Source of the DNA: Pectinophora gossypiella
Taxonomy: Eukaryota; Arthropoda; Insecta; Lepidoptera; Gelechiidae
Direction: 5' to 3'
DNA: 64,000 nucleotides
Assembly (NCBI RefSeq): GCF_024362695.1
Contig: NC_065408.1
Coordinates: forward strand, 14,384,001 to 14,448,000
Part shown: positions 63,948 through 64,000 of the stretch, in pieces
Layout of the letters: every line of letters begins with the position of its first letter
Position numbering within the stretch: position 1 is the stretch's first letter
Program-made: the position numbers and the translations under genes
The notes under the pieces: model-generated
What the model was told of the DNA's origin: nothing
The model's database searches: none
What the model saw: only the letters and a program-made list of their open reading frames with translations

Positions 63948-64000
63948 GGCCTCCGTGGTCCATTGGTCGAGCGTTGTGCTCACGATCCGGAGGTCCCGGG
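63948..64000 (+). mobile_element. tRNA-headed SINE (family S1), cut by the window edge
   Basis: GGCCTCCGTGGTCCATTGGT, ATCCGGAGGTCCCGGG. Only the first half of the head is in view. Confidence 0.75.

Larger units (their letters stand above)
61750..64000 (+). other. Cds intron 5, incomplete
   Basis: Starts GTGAGT and runs past the window edge. It holds MITE families C and B, two SINE copies, a LINE tail and the start of another SINE. A poly(G) run of about 15 bases (63884-63898) may be hard to sequence. No exon seen. Confidence 0.7.

Overview
This is intron-rich, repeat-dense animal DNA. I read it as a moth genome (Lepidoptera, probably a noctuid-type moth). The reasons are GT-AG introns of up to about 20 kb, two recognisable insect genes, a BEL/Pao LTR retrotransposon, RTE-type LINEs, and many SINE, MITE, hAT-like and Helitron-like copies of kinds common in moths. 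I see no bacterial genes, no CRISPR array and no rRNA gene. The tRNA-like stretches are SINE heads.

Three host genes are visible. (1) 7895-35466 (+): five exons of a storkhead-box gene (STOX1/2 family; Drosophila knockout, ko). The 5' part lies outside the window. The exons join in one continuous reading frame of 867 codons up to a TAG. (2) 37841-38628 (-): a complete two-exon gene for a 237-residue protein with a coiled coil and an acidic tail, whose identity I cannot settle. (3) 39795 to beyond 61749 (+): five exons of phosphatidate cytidylyltransferase (CDP-diacylglycerol synthase, Cds), whose catalytic 3' part lies outside the window. Genes 2 and 3 are divergent, with start codons 1.17 kb apart.

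Most of the remaining DNA is transposable-element sequence. Positions 884-7727 hold a complete BEL/Pao element with identical 209-bp LTRs, an intact 1753-codon gag-pol frame and a 5-bp target duplication. It must be a recent arrival and sits 0.17 kb upstream of a ko exon. The large ko introns (8056-12405 and 12603-32591) hold SINEs, foldback elements, LINE 3' ends and a 760-bp hAT-like element. The large Cds intron (43997-61556) holds a near full-length RTE LINE with an intact 1040-codon frame, a truncated sister copy, a 448-bp hAT-like element, a tandem array of about 250-bp units, a large near-perfect inverted repeat at 53.67-54.11 kb and a Helitron-like element.

The most interesting material is in the repeats. 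One SINE family has a head that looks like a tRNA A box joined to a 5S rRNA internal promoter. SINEs with different heads and tails share one core of about 35 bp. Several SINE tails match the last codons and tail of the RTE LINE in the same window, as expected if the LINE mobilises them. Short, almost fully palindromic MITEs occur eight times in 64 kb. I found no new enzymatic or defence system. All family names come from reading motifs, without a database search.
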